Assembly (NCBI RefSeq): GCF_900103875.1
Contig: NZ_LT629705.1
Location: 2,241,001 to 2,305,000 of the forward strand
Length of the DNA stretch: 64,000 bases
From: Pseudomonas arsenicoxydans
GTDB lineage: Bacteria > Pseudomonadota > Gammaproteobacteria > Pseudomonadales > Pseudomonadaceae
Reading direction: 5' to 3'
Positions 58,189-64,000 of this stretch are shown here, piece by piece. Made by a program: the position numbers and the translations under genes. The notes under the pieces are model-generated. The model saw only the letters and a program-made list of their open reading frames with translations, was not told the DNA's origin and ran no database searches. Position 1 is the stretch's first letter; the number at the start of each line of letters is the position of its first letter.

Positions 58189-58300
58189 CGCCAGACCAGC
58201 ATCAATGCCAATGCCCGGCGACCCTCCCAAGCAGCTCACTCCCCCAAGCGTCATACCATACAACGACAGGCATCAAAACCATCCCGCCATCGTTTAACCG

Positions 58301-58522
58301 CTACGCTTCAGACTTCTCCGACGTCTGCTGCTTAGATGTCGATGCAGAAGCCCGATCTCGAGTCAGCACCTTCACCGCATCATCCACCACCGCCTTACTC
58401 ATCGCCGTCAAATAATGCGCAGCCCAAGAGTGGCGGTCGGTGTCTGTGGCATAGGAGGCATCTTCGTTCAACTCGGATTGATGCTACGCATTATCAGACT
58501 CCTTGATATATGGAGCTGCCAT
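58301..58522 (-). pseudogene. Broken small gene with an in-frame amber codon
   Basis: Read on the minus strand from an ATG at 58522 (preceded by GGAAG), the frame gives MAAPYIKESDNA, then TAG at 58484-58486. It then runs on as a protein-like sequence: HQSELNEDASYATDTDRH, SWAAHYLTAMSKAVVDDAVK, ending KQQTSEKSEA at the TAG at 58301. The continuous reading on both sides of the stop suggests a gene of about 73 codons inactivated by one change. Alternatively translation starts at the TTG after the stop. Family not recognised. Confidence 0.4.
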
Positions 58523-58719
58523 ATGCGCTTCCACGTGAATGGGGTGACATTCTTGAAACGCGTTGAAACGAAGTGCCGCCTTCCGTCTGCGGGTTACATT
58601 TTTGCGCTTCGGGTCGTTGCGTATTTACCTCATACTCGCGTGCTTCTTCCGTCGGTAGCTCTGCTTCTCGACTAATCTAGACGCAGTCACCAGACCATTA
58701 ATAGCCAAGGAGAAAGGCG

Positions 58720-58815
58720 ATGCCAGATAGCAGGAACCAGCATCAATCAGATGCATCTGCCAAGGATGCTCTCGAACTTTTGCCGGCCCCATCTGAATCG
58801 CTTACGTCCCTATGA
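58720..58815 (+). CDS. 31-codon ORF coupled to the XRE-ImmA/IrrE gene
   Basis: ATG at 58720 follows an excellent ribosome site (AAGGAGAAAGGCG). The product is MPDSRNQHQSDASAKDALEL then LPAPSESLTSL. The stop TGA overlaps the next start as ATGA (58812-58815). Strong Shine-Dalgarno and exact overlap argue for translation. The peptide has no membrane segment and is serine-rich. It may be a third component of the module, or simply a leader that couples translation. Confidence 0.55.
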   Translation: MPDSRNQHQSDASAKDALELLPAPSESLTSL

Positions 58816-59948
58816 GCCAAGCCGCTTTAGTCAATCCAAGCCTGCTCATATGGTCTCGTGAGCGTGCGGGCCTCTCCACTGAGCAGGTTGCTAAAAAGCT
58901 GCCGGTGAAACCTGATCGGGTAGAGGAATGGGAGGCTGGCGAGACCAAGCCCACATTCCTTCAGGCTCAAAAGTGGGCGAGTCTCGCTCACATCCCTTTT
59001 GGCTTCCTGTTTCTTCAGCAGCCGCCGGTCGAACAACTGCCTTTACCTGATCTGCGGACCGTCGGTGGGCTTTCGCCTCAACGTCCAAGTCTGGAACTGT
59101 TGGACACAGTCAGGGATGCCATACGTAAGCAGGATTGGTACCTGGAGTATCTGCAACACCAAGAGCATCAACCGCTGGCATTTGTCGGTCGCTTCAACAG
59201 CCGATCTCGAGTCGTAGAGGTGGTGGACGATATCCGCCGGACGCTTGGCGTGAACCCTGACGCTGCTCGATTGGATTACGACAAATACAGCCGTGCCTTG
59301 ATCGAGGCAGCGGAGGCAGCTGGTATTTTGGTTATGCGCAGTGGCATTGCTCTAGGAAATACTCATCGCAAACTTGAAGTTAGTGAGTTCCGTGGTTTTG
59401 CCATTAGCAATACCTACGCCCCCGTTGTATTCATCAACAGTTCCGATGCTCCCACCGCCCGGCTGTTCACCTTGCTTCACGAACTAGCTCATATCTGGAT
59501 TGCTAGTAGTGGAGTGTCTGACGGAAACACCGCCAATGGTCGAGACGAGGAACGATTCTGCAATGCAGTTGCAGGTGAGTTTCTGGCTCCCGAAGCCCAA
59601 TTCCGTGCCTTGTGGAACGCTGATGTTAACTGGGAAGACAATTTAGCTCCACTAGCCACTCGGTTTCACATCAGCAAATTAGCTATCGGTCGCCGTGCAT
59701 TGGATCTTGGTTATATAAGCCAAGGGCATTACAGCGATTACTATCGAATGATCCTCAAGATTTTCCAGGATGAAAAAGGTGGCGCGGGTGACTATTACCG
59801 TAACGCCAATGCGAAAAACAGCCCTCGCCTAAGTAAAGCGGTGCTGACTGAAGCAATAAGTGGCCGGATGCTGCTACGCGAGGCGGGAAATTTGCTCGGT
59901 GTGCAACCTGCTAAATTAAGGACTCTCGCCAGCAAGATCACGGAATGA
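58812..59948 (+). CDS. XRE-family regulator with ImmA/IrrE metallopeptidase domain
   Basis: 378 residues. An N-terminal helix-turn-helix (LLIWSRERAGLSTEQVAKKLPVKPDRVEEWEAGETKPTFLQAQKWA) is joined to a zinc peptidase domain with HELAH at 223-227 (LLHELAHIWIASSG) and a third ligand E256 in AVAGEFLAP. Proteins of this layout often pair with DUF4411 toxins as antitoxins, and in other contexts cleave repressors in mobile elements. It overlaps both the 31-codon ORF before it and the DUF4411 gene after it by four bases. Confidence 0.88.
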   Translation: MSQAALVNPSLLIWSRERAGLSTEQVAKKLPVKPDRVEEWEAGETKPTFLQAQKWASLAHIPFGFLFLQQPPVEQLPLPDLRTVGGLSPQRPSLELLDTVRDAIRKQDWYLEYLQHQEHQPLAFVGRFNSRSRVVEVVDDIRRTLGVNPDAARLDYDKYSRALIEAAEAAGILVMRSGIALGNTHRKLEVSEFRGFAISNTYAPVVFINSSDAPTARLFTLLHELAHIWIASSGVSDGNTANGRDEERFCNAVAGEFLAPEAQFRALWNADVNWEDNLAPLATRFHISKLAIGRRALDLGYISQGHYSDYYRMILKIFQDEKGGAGDYYRNANAKNSPRLSKAVLTEAISGRMLLREAGNLLGVQPAKLRTLASKITE

Positions 59949-60442
59949 ATTATTTACTCGACGCAAACACACTGATCGAAGCGAAGAACCGTTACTACGG
60001 GATGGCTATCTGTCCTGGATTTTGGCAGTGGTTATTGCTTAAAAATAAAACTTTAGCTTTAGCCAGCATCGCACCGGTAATGGACGAGCTAACTAAAGGG
60101 CATGATGATCTGGCCGGTTGGGCGAAGGGAAACTCTGACTTCTTTCACGTCACCACCGATCAGGATACGCAACTGGCATTCGCGCAGGTCGCGGGGCTCG
60201 TGGCTGATCAATCGCCTAAGATGAAAGTAGGCGCTATGGAAGAGTTTTTGGCGGGTGCTGACCCTTGGTTAATTGCGAAAGCCATGACGTCAGGGGCTAC
60301 AGTCGTTACCCATGAAGTGCTGAACCTCCACGCTACGCGAAAATTCATTATTCCCAATATTTGTCAGAAACTTGATGTTCCTTTTTTGAATACGTTTGAG
60401 TTGTTGCATAGGCTTGAAGCCAGGTTTGTGTTGCCTGTTTAA
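59945..60442 (+). CDS. DUF4411 (PIN-like) protein, probable toxin
   Basis: 165 residues. MNYLLDANTLIEAKNRYY has the PIN-like first acidic residue (D6). PVMDELTKGHDDL, GADPWLIAKAMTSGATVVTHE and the closing VPFLNTFELLHRL give the further acidic positions of PIN-type RNases. DUF4411 genes are commonly found directly after XRE-ImmA/IrrE genes, as here (four-base overlap). RNase toxicity is inferred from the family. Lower GC than the chromosomal core, in keeping with horizontal transfer. Confidence 0.85.
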   Translation: MNYLLDANTLIEAKNRYYGMAICPGFWQWLLLKNKTLALASIAPVMDELTKGHDDLAGWAKGNSDFFHVTTDQDTQLAFAQVAGLVADQSPKMKVGAMEEFLAGADPWLIAKAMTSGATVVTHEVLNLHATRKFIIPNICQKLDVPFLNTFELLHRLEARFVLPV

Positions 60443-60582
60443 GTTGACATCAGCTTGGTATGGAGTTGTTGCCGCAACCATATACTGAGCGGGACTGTCG
60501 ACAATTGATTTAGAAGGAAAAGGGGGCAAATCTATTATTCACACACCCGGGTCAAGCGATGCCGGTCAGCTCACCACAATCC

Positions 60583-60604
60583 CTGTGGGAGCGAGCTTGC
60601 GCGA
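60583..60604. repeat. Degenerate REP element
   Basis: CTGTGGGAGCGAGCTTGCGC followed by GAC: the palindrome is damaged (GCGCGA in place of GCTCGCGA), suggesting an old copy. Confidence 0.7.
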
Positions 60605-60612
60605 CAACGCCT

Positions 60613-61113
60613 TCAGGCCGGTTCCCCGATGCACCACCACTGTACTGCGGCTTCATCGTCAGGTTGAGTTACGTCATGCCCGTGCTCGATGAAATTTGCG
60701 GGTGTGTGCAACGCAAGAGCATGACTGATCCGCTTCGGCATGAGAGCGTTAGTTTCACCGAGAAAACCCAGATAATAATCTCGGTCATAGAAGATGGTGA
60801 CCTCGCTCTGATGAACCCACGGCCACACCAGCAGGCAAGCGACGCGGTAGTAGCCCTGTGAGTGGTCAGCGGCGTTGGAAAGGTGGCTAGCGGCTTCGAG
60901 CAGTTGCTGAATGCAGAAGGCCTGAACTTCGATCCTCGCTCGCGGGCCTTGAATCAAGGCCTCGTGCACAGGGATCTTCCAATGTGTGTAGCGCTCCATG
61001 TGCGCGGATCGCGGGTAAAACTCGTCGCGAAAACTGGAGGCCCAGCGTTCCAGAGCGCGAAGGCGGCGGGGAATGCCTCTGAGTGGTTTGTTGTTGAGGG
61101 CGATTTGCCTCAT
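60613..61113 (-). CDS. DUF3916 family protein
   Basis: 166 residues. KPLRGIPRRLRALERWASSF, then YTHWKIPVHEALIQGPRARIEVQAFCIQQLLEAASHLSNAA and YRVACLLVWPWVHQSEVTIFYDRDYY match my memory of the DUF3916 pattern. No function is established for the family. ATG at 61113. It stands alone, convergent with the DUF4411 gene, in the accessory part of the window. Confidence 0.75.
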   Translation of the reverse strand: MRQIALNNKPLRGIPRRLRALERWASSFRDEFYPRSAHMERYTHWKIPVHEALIQGPRARIEVQAFCIQQLLEAASHLSNAADHSQGYYRVACLLVWPWVHQSEVTIFYDRDYYLGFLGETNALMPKRISHALALHTPANFIEHGHDVTQPDDEAAVQWWCIGEPA

Positions 61114-61260
61114 TGAAACGTCCTTGTGATGCCGAAAAGGTCTTTCGTTGCTGTCTGCTGACGCAATTGAAAAGTGGGCAGATAGATTTCCATATCAGCC
61201 AAGACCCTGGCCAGCACTAGTCGGTGTAAAGGGTTACTAAACTTTGCCTCACCCGATCAT

Positions 61261-61590
61261 TCACTGAATATCTTTCAAGTAATCCTTAAGCGCAATGGCC
61301 GGCGCTTCAAGCTGCTCTATCGTTCGCGCATTGCCAAAATCAGCAGACAACCGATGCAGCTCACGCCCAAGCGGCGTATCAACACCTCCGATAGCCTCCA
61401 GCGCCAAACCGACACAGTGCGCCACTCGACACTGAATCCCCTCAACATCCCCCCGCCGCACCAGCAATCCAAACACCTCCCGCTCATAATCACTCATGAT
61501 CGGATCATCGCGCAGAATCGGACTTTCCCCCTCCCGCTCATAAGCCAGCTTGAGAGCGAATAGGGCAACGGTTTCCAGTGGCAATTCCAT
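61261..61590 (-). CDS. Small protein of unknown function
   Basis: 109 residues, soluble, acidic and helical: MELPLETVALFALKLAYERE, GLLVRRGDVEGIQCRVAHCVGLALEAIGG, RELHRLSADFGNARTIEQLEAPAIALKDYLKDIQ. ATG at 61590. I do not recognise a domain. It is about 150 bases from the DUF3916 gene on the same strand. Confidence 0.65.
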   Translation of the reverse strand: MELPLETVALFALKLAYEREGESPILRDDPIMSDYEREVFGLLVRRGDVEGIQCRVAHCVGLALEAIGGVDTPLGRELHRLSADFGNARTIEQLEAPAIALKDYLKDIQ

Positions 61591-61648
61591 TGTGTGAATC
61601 CTTGATTCGGTGGCTGGGCGGGTTTGGGTTGTGGCGCCTTGAAAGCAA

Positions 61649-61685
61649 GATCAAAAGATCGCAGCCTTCGGCAGCTCCTACAGGT
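61649..61685. repeat. Dispersed repeat (GATCGCAGCCTTCGGCAGCT type)
   Basis: GATCAAAAGATCGCAGCCTT then CGGCAGCTCCTACAG is a sequence I know as a frequent intergenic repeat in P. fluorescens-group genomes, distinct from the CCCACAG REP family. One copy is visible here, with a fragment of its start near 19920. Confidence 0.55.
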
Positions 61686-61716
61686 CGGTGGGGTGACAGT
61701 CACTTTTCTGTAGGCG

Positions 61717-61745
61717 AAAAAAAAGGCCTTGCTAAGCAAGACCTT
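61717..61745 (-). terminator. Terminator next to the tRNA 3' piece
   Basis: AAGGCCTTGC (61723-61732) and GCAAGACCTT (61736-61745) form a 10-bp stem (one G-U) with a 3-base loop, with a run of eight A on the plus strand before the stem (U-tract on the minus strand). It lies nine bases beyond the CCA of the tRNA piece, exactly where a tRNA gene's terminator is expected. Confidence 0.85.
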
Positions 61746-61754
61746 TCTTAATTT

Positions 61755-61777
61755 TGGTGCCCGAGGGAGACTCGAAC
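61755..61777 (-). repeat. 23-base tRNA 3'-end remnant (candidate att site)
   Basis: Minus strand GTTCGAGTCTCCCTCGGGCA followed by CCA: T-loop (GTTCGAGTC) and acceptor strand CTCGGGC-A-CCA, as in a leucine-type tRNA starting GCCCGAG. The 5' side of the T-stem and everything before it is not tRNA (bases TATT instead of a complement), and the T-stem is one base short, so no complete tRNA gene exists here. A lone 3' end joined to its terminator is the usual scar of tRNA-targeted integration. Confidence 0.6.
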
Positions 61778-61814
61778 AATAGCATAACTGCATAATTAAC
61801 ATAGTTTTTTGCAT

Positions 61815-61849
61815 GTGTACACTTCCACGCTGTACCGTGAAGTATACAC
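61815..61849. repeat. Imperfect inverted repeat beside the tRNA piece
   Basis: GTGTACACTTCCAC (61815-61828) faces GTGAAGTATACAC (61837-61849) across an 8-base spacer. The two arms match except for one substitution and one extra base. It lies 38 bases from the tRNA remnant, where integrase or excisionase arm sites could be; this role is a guess. Confidence 0.6.
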
Positions 61850-62004
61850 CCCACCTACCTCTAATAAGGGCTTGTGCGGATGGAAGCTTGATCGGATTTC
61901 TCCATTCGATTTCCGACGAGCTGTGAATCTCCAAGAAGCTGGTTGCGGATAGACGCCCTGTTCTGCGAGAAAATGCTAAATCGATACATGGCGAACTTTC
62001 GCGA

Positions 62005-62214
62005 TTAGTCGGGCGTCATGAGCATAGCAAGCGTTATCTTGATGAACTCCTCGTTTCGATCGATCGTGTCCAGGGCGCCTCGAACATTGTCGGCGACGTC
62101 CGCCGATCCGCGCATCTCTACCCAGTTCGAAAGTTCCATGATGGCGGCCTCCAGGGCGAGCTGGTTTTCGTTGATCTTAAATAGCAGGGAAGGGAGTAAG
62201 TCTGAGTTTGGCAT
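62005..62214 (-). CDS. Small protein of unknown function
   Basis: 69 residues (MPNSDLLPSLLFKINENQLA), helical and acidic, continuing ALEAAIMELSNWVEMRGSAD and VADNVRGALDTIDRNEEFIK. An excellent ribosome site GGAGGA sits seven bases before the ATG at 62214; a longer frame upstream is artefact. The composition suggests a small coiled-coil protein. Family not recognised; located inside the proposed integrated element. Confidence 0.7.
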   Translation of the reverse strand: MPNSDLLPSLLFKINENQLALEAAIMELSNWVEMRGSADVADNVRGALDTIDRNEEFIKITLAMLMTPD

Positions 62215-62413
62215 TGTGCAATCCTCCGTGAGATTTTCAGCGTAGCAGGGGGATTGCCGAGCTAGGCAGGGAGTTGCGTATGGTCGGAAGGACGCCGAGT
62301 AGAATGCTGTCAGTCTCAAAGGGCGACTCTCCGCTGGCCTTAGCTAGGGCGAAAGTATTCCGGAAGTGATGCGGCCACCCTTACTTGTCTGTCGCCATTA
62401 CATCTGTCTGCCG

Positions 62414-63061
62414 TTACGCGCAGCGATAGCAACGGTGGTCAGTCGGCGAATCAGCAAGTGGAACGAACTGTCGTGTCGCGCCATCAAGCGCATCGATGCA
62501 CCCCGCCTCGATGTCGTAGACCCAGCCGTGCAGGTTCATGCGCCCCTGCTCGAGCGCGAGTGCCACCGATGGATGCGTACGCAGATTAGCCAGTTGCGCG
62601 ATCACGTTTTCGCGCACGAGGCCGTCGAGCTTCTCGCGAGGGGTGTCGAACTCATGCGCCGCGTTAATAGCTTTCGCGGCGTCCGAGTGACGTAGCCAAT
62701 TAGCGACCGCAGGAAGATGATCCAGACACGTGCAGCGTGAAATCGCGCCCATTGCTCCGCAGTCCGAGTGGCCGCAGATCACGATGTCCCGTACGCCGAG
62801 CACTGCGACCGCATATTCGACGGTGGCCGAGACGCCGCCCGGTTCGGGACCATACGACGGTACAATATTGCCGGCGTTGCGAATCACGAACAGTTCGCCC
62901 GGCTCGCGCTGTGTTAGGAGCTCGGGCACGACACGACTGTCCGAGCAGGTGACGAACAACGCCTTCGGATTCTGTGTCGTCGCGAGCTGCCTGAAAAGCT
63001 CGACGCGTTGCGGATAAACCTCGCGCTGAAAGCGCAGAAAGCCGTCAATAATGTCACGCAT
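62414..63061 (-). CDS. Beta-class carbonic anhydrase
   Basis: 215 residues, the usual length. Zinc ligands C39, H98 and C101 are in [13 protein letters not shown] and [10 protein letters not shown]; the catalytic dyad D41-R43 is in [30 protein letters not shown] and the closing [16 protein letters not shown] are standard. It interconverts CO2 and bicarbonate in the cytoplasm. GGAGGATATCCC precedes the ATG. Third-position use of C and G with many CGC/GCG codons differs somewhat from the neighbouring small genes, and it sits inside the proposed element, so it is probably acquired. Confidence 0.93.
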   Translation of the reverse strand: MRDIIDGFLRFQREVYPQRVELFRQLATTQNPKALFVTCSDSRVVPELLTQREPGELFVIRNAGNIVPSYGPEPGGVSATVEYAVAVLGVRDIVICGHSDCGAMGAISRCTCLDHLPAVANWLRHSDAAKAINAAHEFDTPREKLDGLVRENVIAQLANLRTHPSVALALEQGRMNLHGWVYDIEAGCIDALDGATRQFVPLADSPTDHRCYRCA

Positions 63062-63307
63062 GGGATATCCTCCAAACCCGAATGCCGGATGCTGGCACGA
63101 GCACTCGATATGTCATCGCGCCGCTGTGGTCGTCATTATCGCAGACGTCGCGCGCGTTGGCTGTACTCGATCAACGATGGACTTCGAGTCGCGCCTAGCG
63201 CGGCGGATGTCCGAAGCACGTGGCAGCCGCCATTTATCTTTCGCTGGCCTGAAAGGCGAGTGTTAGGCGGACAGCGACGGTCTAGCATCGACCGTCGCAG
63301 TGGGTGG

Positions 63308-63615
63308 TCAGACATCGGTCTGCTCCGCCATTTCCAGTGCGTCTTCGACCTCAATTCCCAGGTATCTGACGGTGCTTTCAAGCTTCCTATGACCAAGCAG
63401 AGTTGGATAGCTCTCAGATTCTTTGTCTTGCGATAGATCAGCGACGCCTTGGTTCTCCGTAGTCTGTGGGTACCGTAGATGGTTGGGTCAACCAATGGCC
63501 GTCACCCACGTTTTGACTATTCGAGCGTATTGCCTGGTGGAGAGATGGTCTGTGTCGTGCAATCGGGTCGGAAACAAGAAGTCCTCACTACGGAGGTGGG
63601 CCTGATGATGAGGAA
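63308..63615 (-). pseudogene. C-terminal remnant of a tyrosine recombinase (integrase), frameshifted
   Basis: Read on the minus strand with two frame changes the sequence gives SEDFLFPTRLHDTDHLSTRQ, YARIVKTWVTAIG / LDPTIYGTH, RLRRTKASLIYRKTKNLRAI, Q / LLGHRKLESTVRYLGIEVED, ALEMAEQTDV-stop (TGA at 63308-63310). This is the catalytic end of a phage-type integrase: HRLRR (His and second Arg), GH, and the nucleophile Tyr in VRYLG. Frame breaks are near 63485-63490 and 63395-63405. The 5' part is missing beyond about 63615, where a terminator begins. It cannot make an active enzyme. Confidence 0.8.
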
Positions 63616-63634
63616 AGTACGTAACGGTAGACAT

Positions 63635-63663
63635 AAAAAAAGCCCGTCAAGGGGGGACGGGCT
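63635..63663 (-). terminator. Minus-strand terminator beside the integrase remnant
   Basis: AGCCCGTC (63641-63648) pairs with GACGGGCT (63656-63663), and a run of A at 63635-63641 gives the U-tract on the minus strand. The gene it originally served is not evident; it may have been brought next to the remnant by a deletion. Confidence 0.85.
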
Positions 63664-63725
63664 GTAAAGAGTCATGAGGATCAAGTCAAAGTTTATACCA
63701 TCACTGCATCTTGCTAGGGCGTTAG

Positions 63726-63753
63726 AAAAAAGACGCTGGTCAGGGCTCAGCGT
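63726..63753 (-). terminator. Terminator overlapping the end of the last gene
   Basis: ACGCTG (63733-63738) and CAGCGT (63748-63753), with AAAAAA at 63726-63731 on the plus strand. The stem overlaps the stop codon of the gene ending at 63747. Confidence 0.6.
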
Positions 63754-63989
63754 ATGGATTTTAACTCCGTCCTGGCCCGCACAATCCTCCCCTCCTTCAC
63801 TTCTGCCGCATAAGCCCTGAGCTTATCTGCGTCGTTGTACAGCATCGACATCAGATTGAGGACGGCGGTGATATCCACTCCGTCAATGCGCTCAGCCAGC
63901 TTACTCAGTTCACCAGAGACAAGTTCCAAATTGTCAGCTATGTCCTTAAGGTCACGCTTCAGTCCCACCGCAGGCTTTTTTGGCCCCAT
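63747..63989 (-). CDS. Small coiled-coil protein of unknown function
   Basis: 80 residues (MGPKKPAVGLKRDLKDIADN), then LELVSGELSKLAERIDGVDITAVLNLMSMLYNDADKLRAYAAEVKEG. A basic N-terminus is followed by heptad-like helices. GAGG lies before the ATG at 63989, and a terminator overlaps the end. No family recognised. Part of the proposed integrated element. Confidence 0.68.
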   Translation of the reverse strand: MGPKKPAVGLKRDLKDIADNLELVSGELSKLAERIDGVDITAVLNLMSMLYNDADKLRAYAAEVKEGRIVRARTELKSIR

Positions 63990-64000
63990 GACTACCTCGT

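Larger units (their letters stand above)
58099..58719. other. Gene-poor stretch before the ImmA/IrrE module
   Basis: Holds a hairpin GCCCCGA-AAAAC-TCGGGGC (58114-58132) whose U-tract is only on the minus strand, a REP element (58162-58188), and a broken minus-strand gene (58301-58522). The rest (58523-58719) shows no clear gene; the sequence becomes visibly richer in A and T towards the XRE-family gene. Confidence 0.5.
61591..62004. other. Element-border stretch: repeat, terminator, tRNA 3' piece, inverted repeat
   Basis: No gene. In order it holds a dispersed repeat (61649-61685), a minus-strand terminator (61717-61745), a 23-base tRNA 3'-end match (61755-61777) and a long imperfect inverted repeat (61815-61849). 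The remainder to 62004 shows nothing I can name. Confidence 0.6.
63062..63746. other. Stretch between the carbonic anhydrase and the last gene
   Basis: 63062-63300 shows no gene. 63308-63615 holds the broken integrase, 63635-63663 a minus-strand terminator, and 63726-63753 the terminator of the last gene. Nothing else was made out. Confidence 0.55.

Noticed and set aside
58415..58675. An 86-codon plus-strand frame before the ImmA/IrrE module
   Set aside because: No ribosome site, cysteine- and leucine-rich random-looking product, and the opposite strand gives a better protein-like reading.
61755..61777. A complete tRNA gene at the CCA-ending sequence
   Set aside because: Only the T-loop and acceptor strand match; the T-stem partner, anticodon arm, D-arm and 5' acceptor strand are absent from the adjoining bases.

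Overview
The window is chromosomal DNA of a Pseudomonas species, most likely of the P. fluorescens group. The evidence is the end of a pseudomonad-type dcw cluster running into lpxC, an OprD-family porin, a cyo terminal oxidase next to dsbB and hmp/norR, many copies of the REP palindrome built around GCGGGC-AA-GCCCGC with an adjoining CTCCCACAG, and a gene of the pseudomonad DUF6124 family. Coding density is high and the DNA is GC-rich, so many genes carry long meaningless open frames on the opposite strand.

Layout. 1-9667: cell wall and division genes murD(partial)-ftsW-murG-murC-ddlB-ftsQ-ftsA-ftsZ-lpxC, mostly overlapping, closed by a terminator. 9711-13065 (minus): a diguanylate cyclase, an OprD-type porin and a small exported protein. 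13184-19483 (minus): an MdtA/MdtB-like RND pump operon with its own metal-type two-component system. 19484-20445: a gene-free stretch with dispersed repeats and a strongly structured leader in front of a DUF6124 gene. 20446-24127: small genes, REP pairs, a YkgJ-like protein, a GNAT acetyltransferase and CheV. 24257-28392: divergent norR and hmp with three NorR-type operators, a SnoaL-like protein and dsbB. 29208-34056: cyoABCDE. 34357-35431: an overlapping pair, a nucleotidyltransferase-fold protein plus an unrecognised partner. 35441-37464: a MocR-type regulator divergent from a RidA-family gene. 38366-44612: a two-component system divergent from a periplasmic methionine-sulfoxide repair operon (msrB, a DipZ-like thiol transporter, msrA). 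44609-49098: a second diguanylate cyclase, a LysR regulator, an argD-like aminotransferase, a yefM-yoeB toxin-antitoxin pair and a P-loop protein. 49113-51035: a PhoD-like phosphatase. 51792-56909: NAD-dependent formate dehydrogenase fdsGBA and fdsD.

From about 57.3 kb to the end the content becomes accessory: a small ion channel, a PH-domain protein, a broken gene, a compact XRE-ImmA/IrrE + DUF4411 module preceded by a 31-codon ORF, and a DUF3916 gene. At 61.75 kb there is a 23-base piece matching the 3' end of a tRNA followed by its terminator. Beyond it lie a beta-carbonic anhydrase, a frameshifted remnant of a tyrosine recombinase and small unknown genes. I read this as the left edge of a decayed integrative element that continues past the right end of the window.

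The best candidates for undescribed biology are the nucleotidyltransferase pair at 34.4-35.4 kb, the 58.7-60.4 kb three-ORF module, the DUF6124 leader RNA (with a degenerate second copy upstream of the nucleotidyltransferase pair), and the Msr repair operon with its divergent sensor system. No CRISPR array, rRNA or complete tRNA gene was seen.
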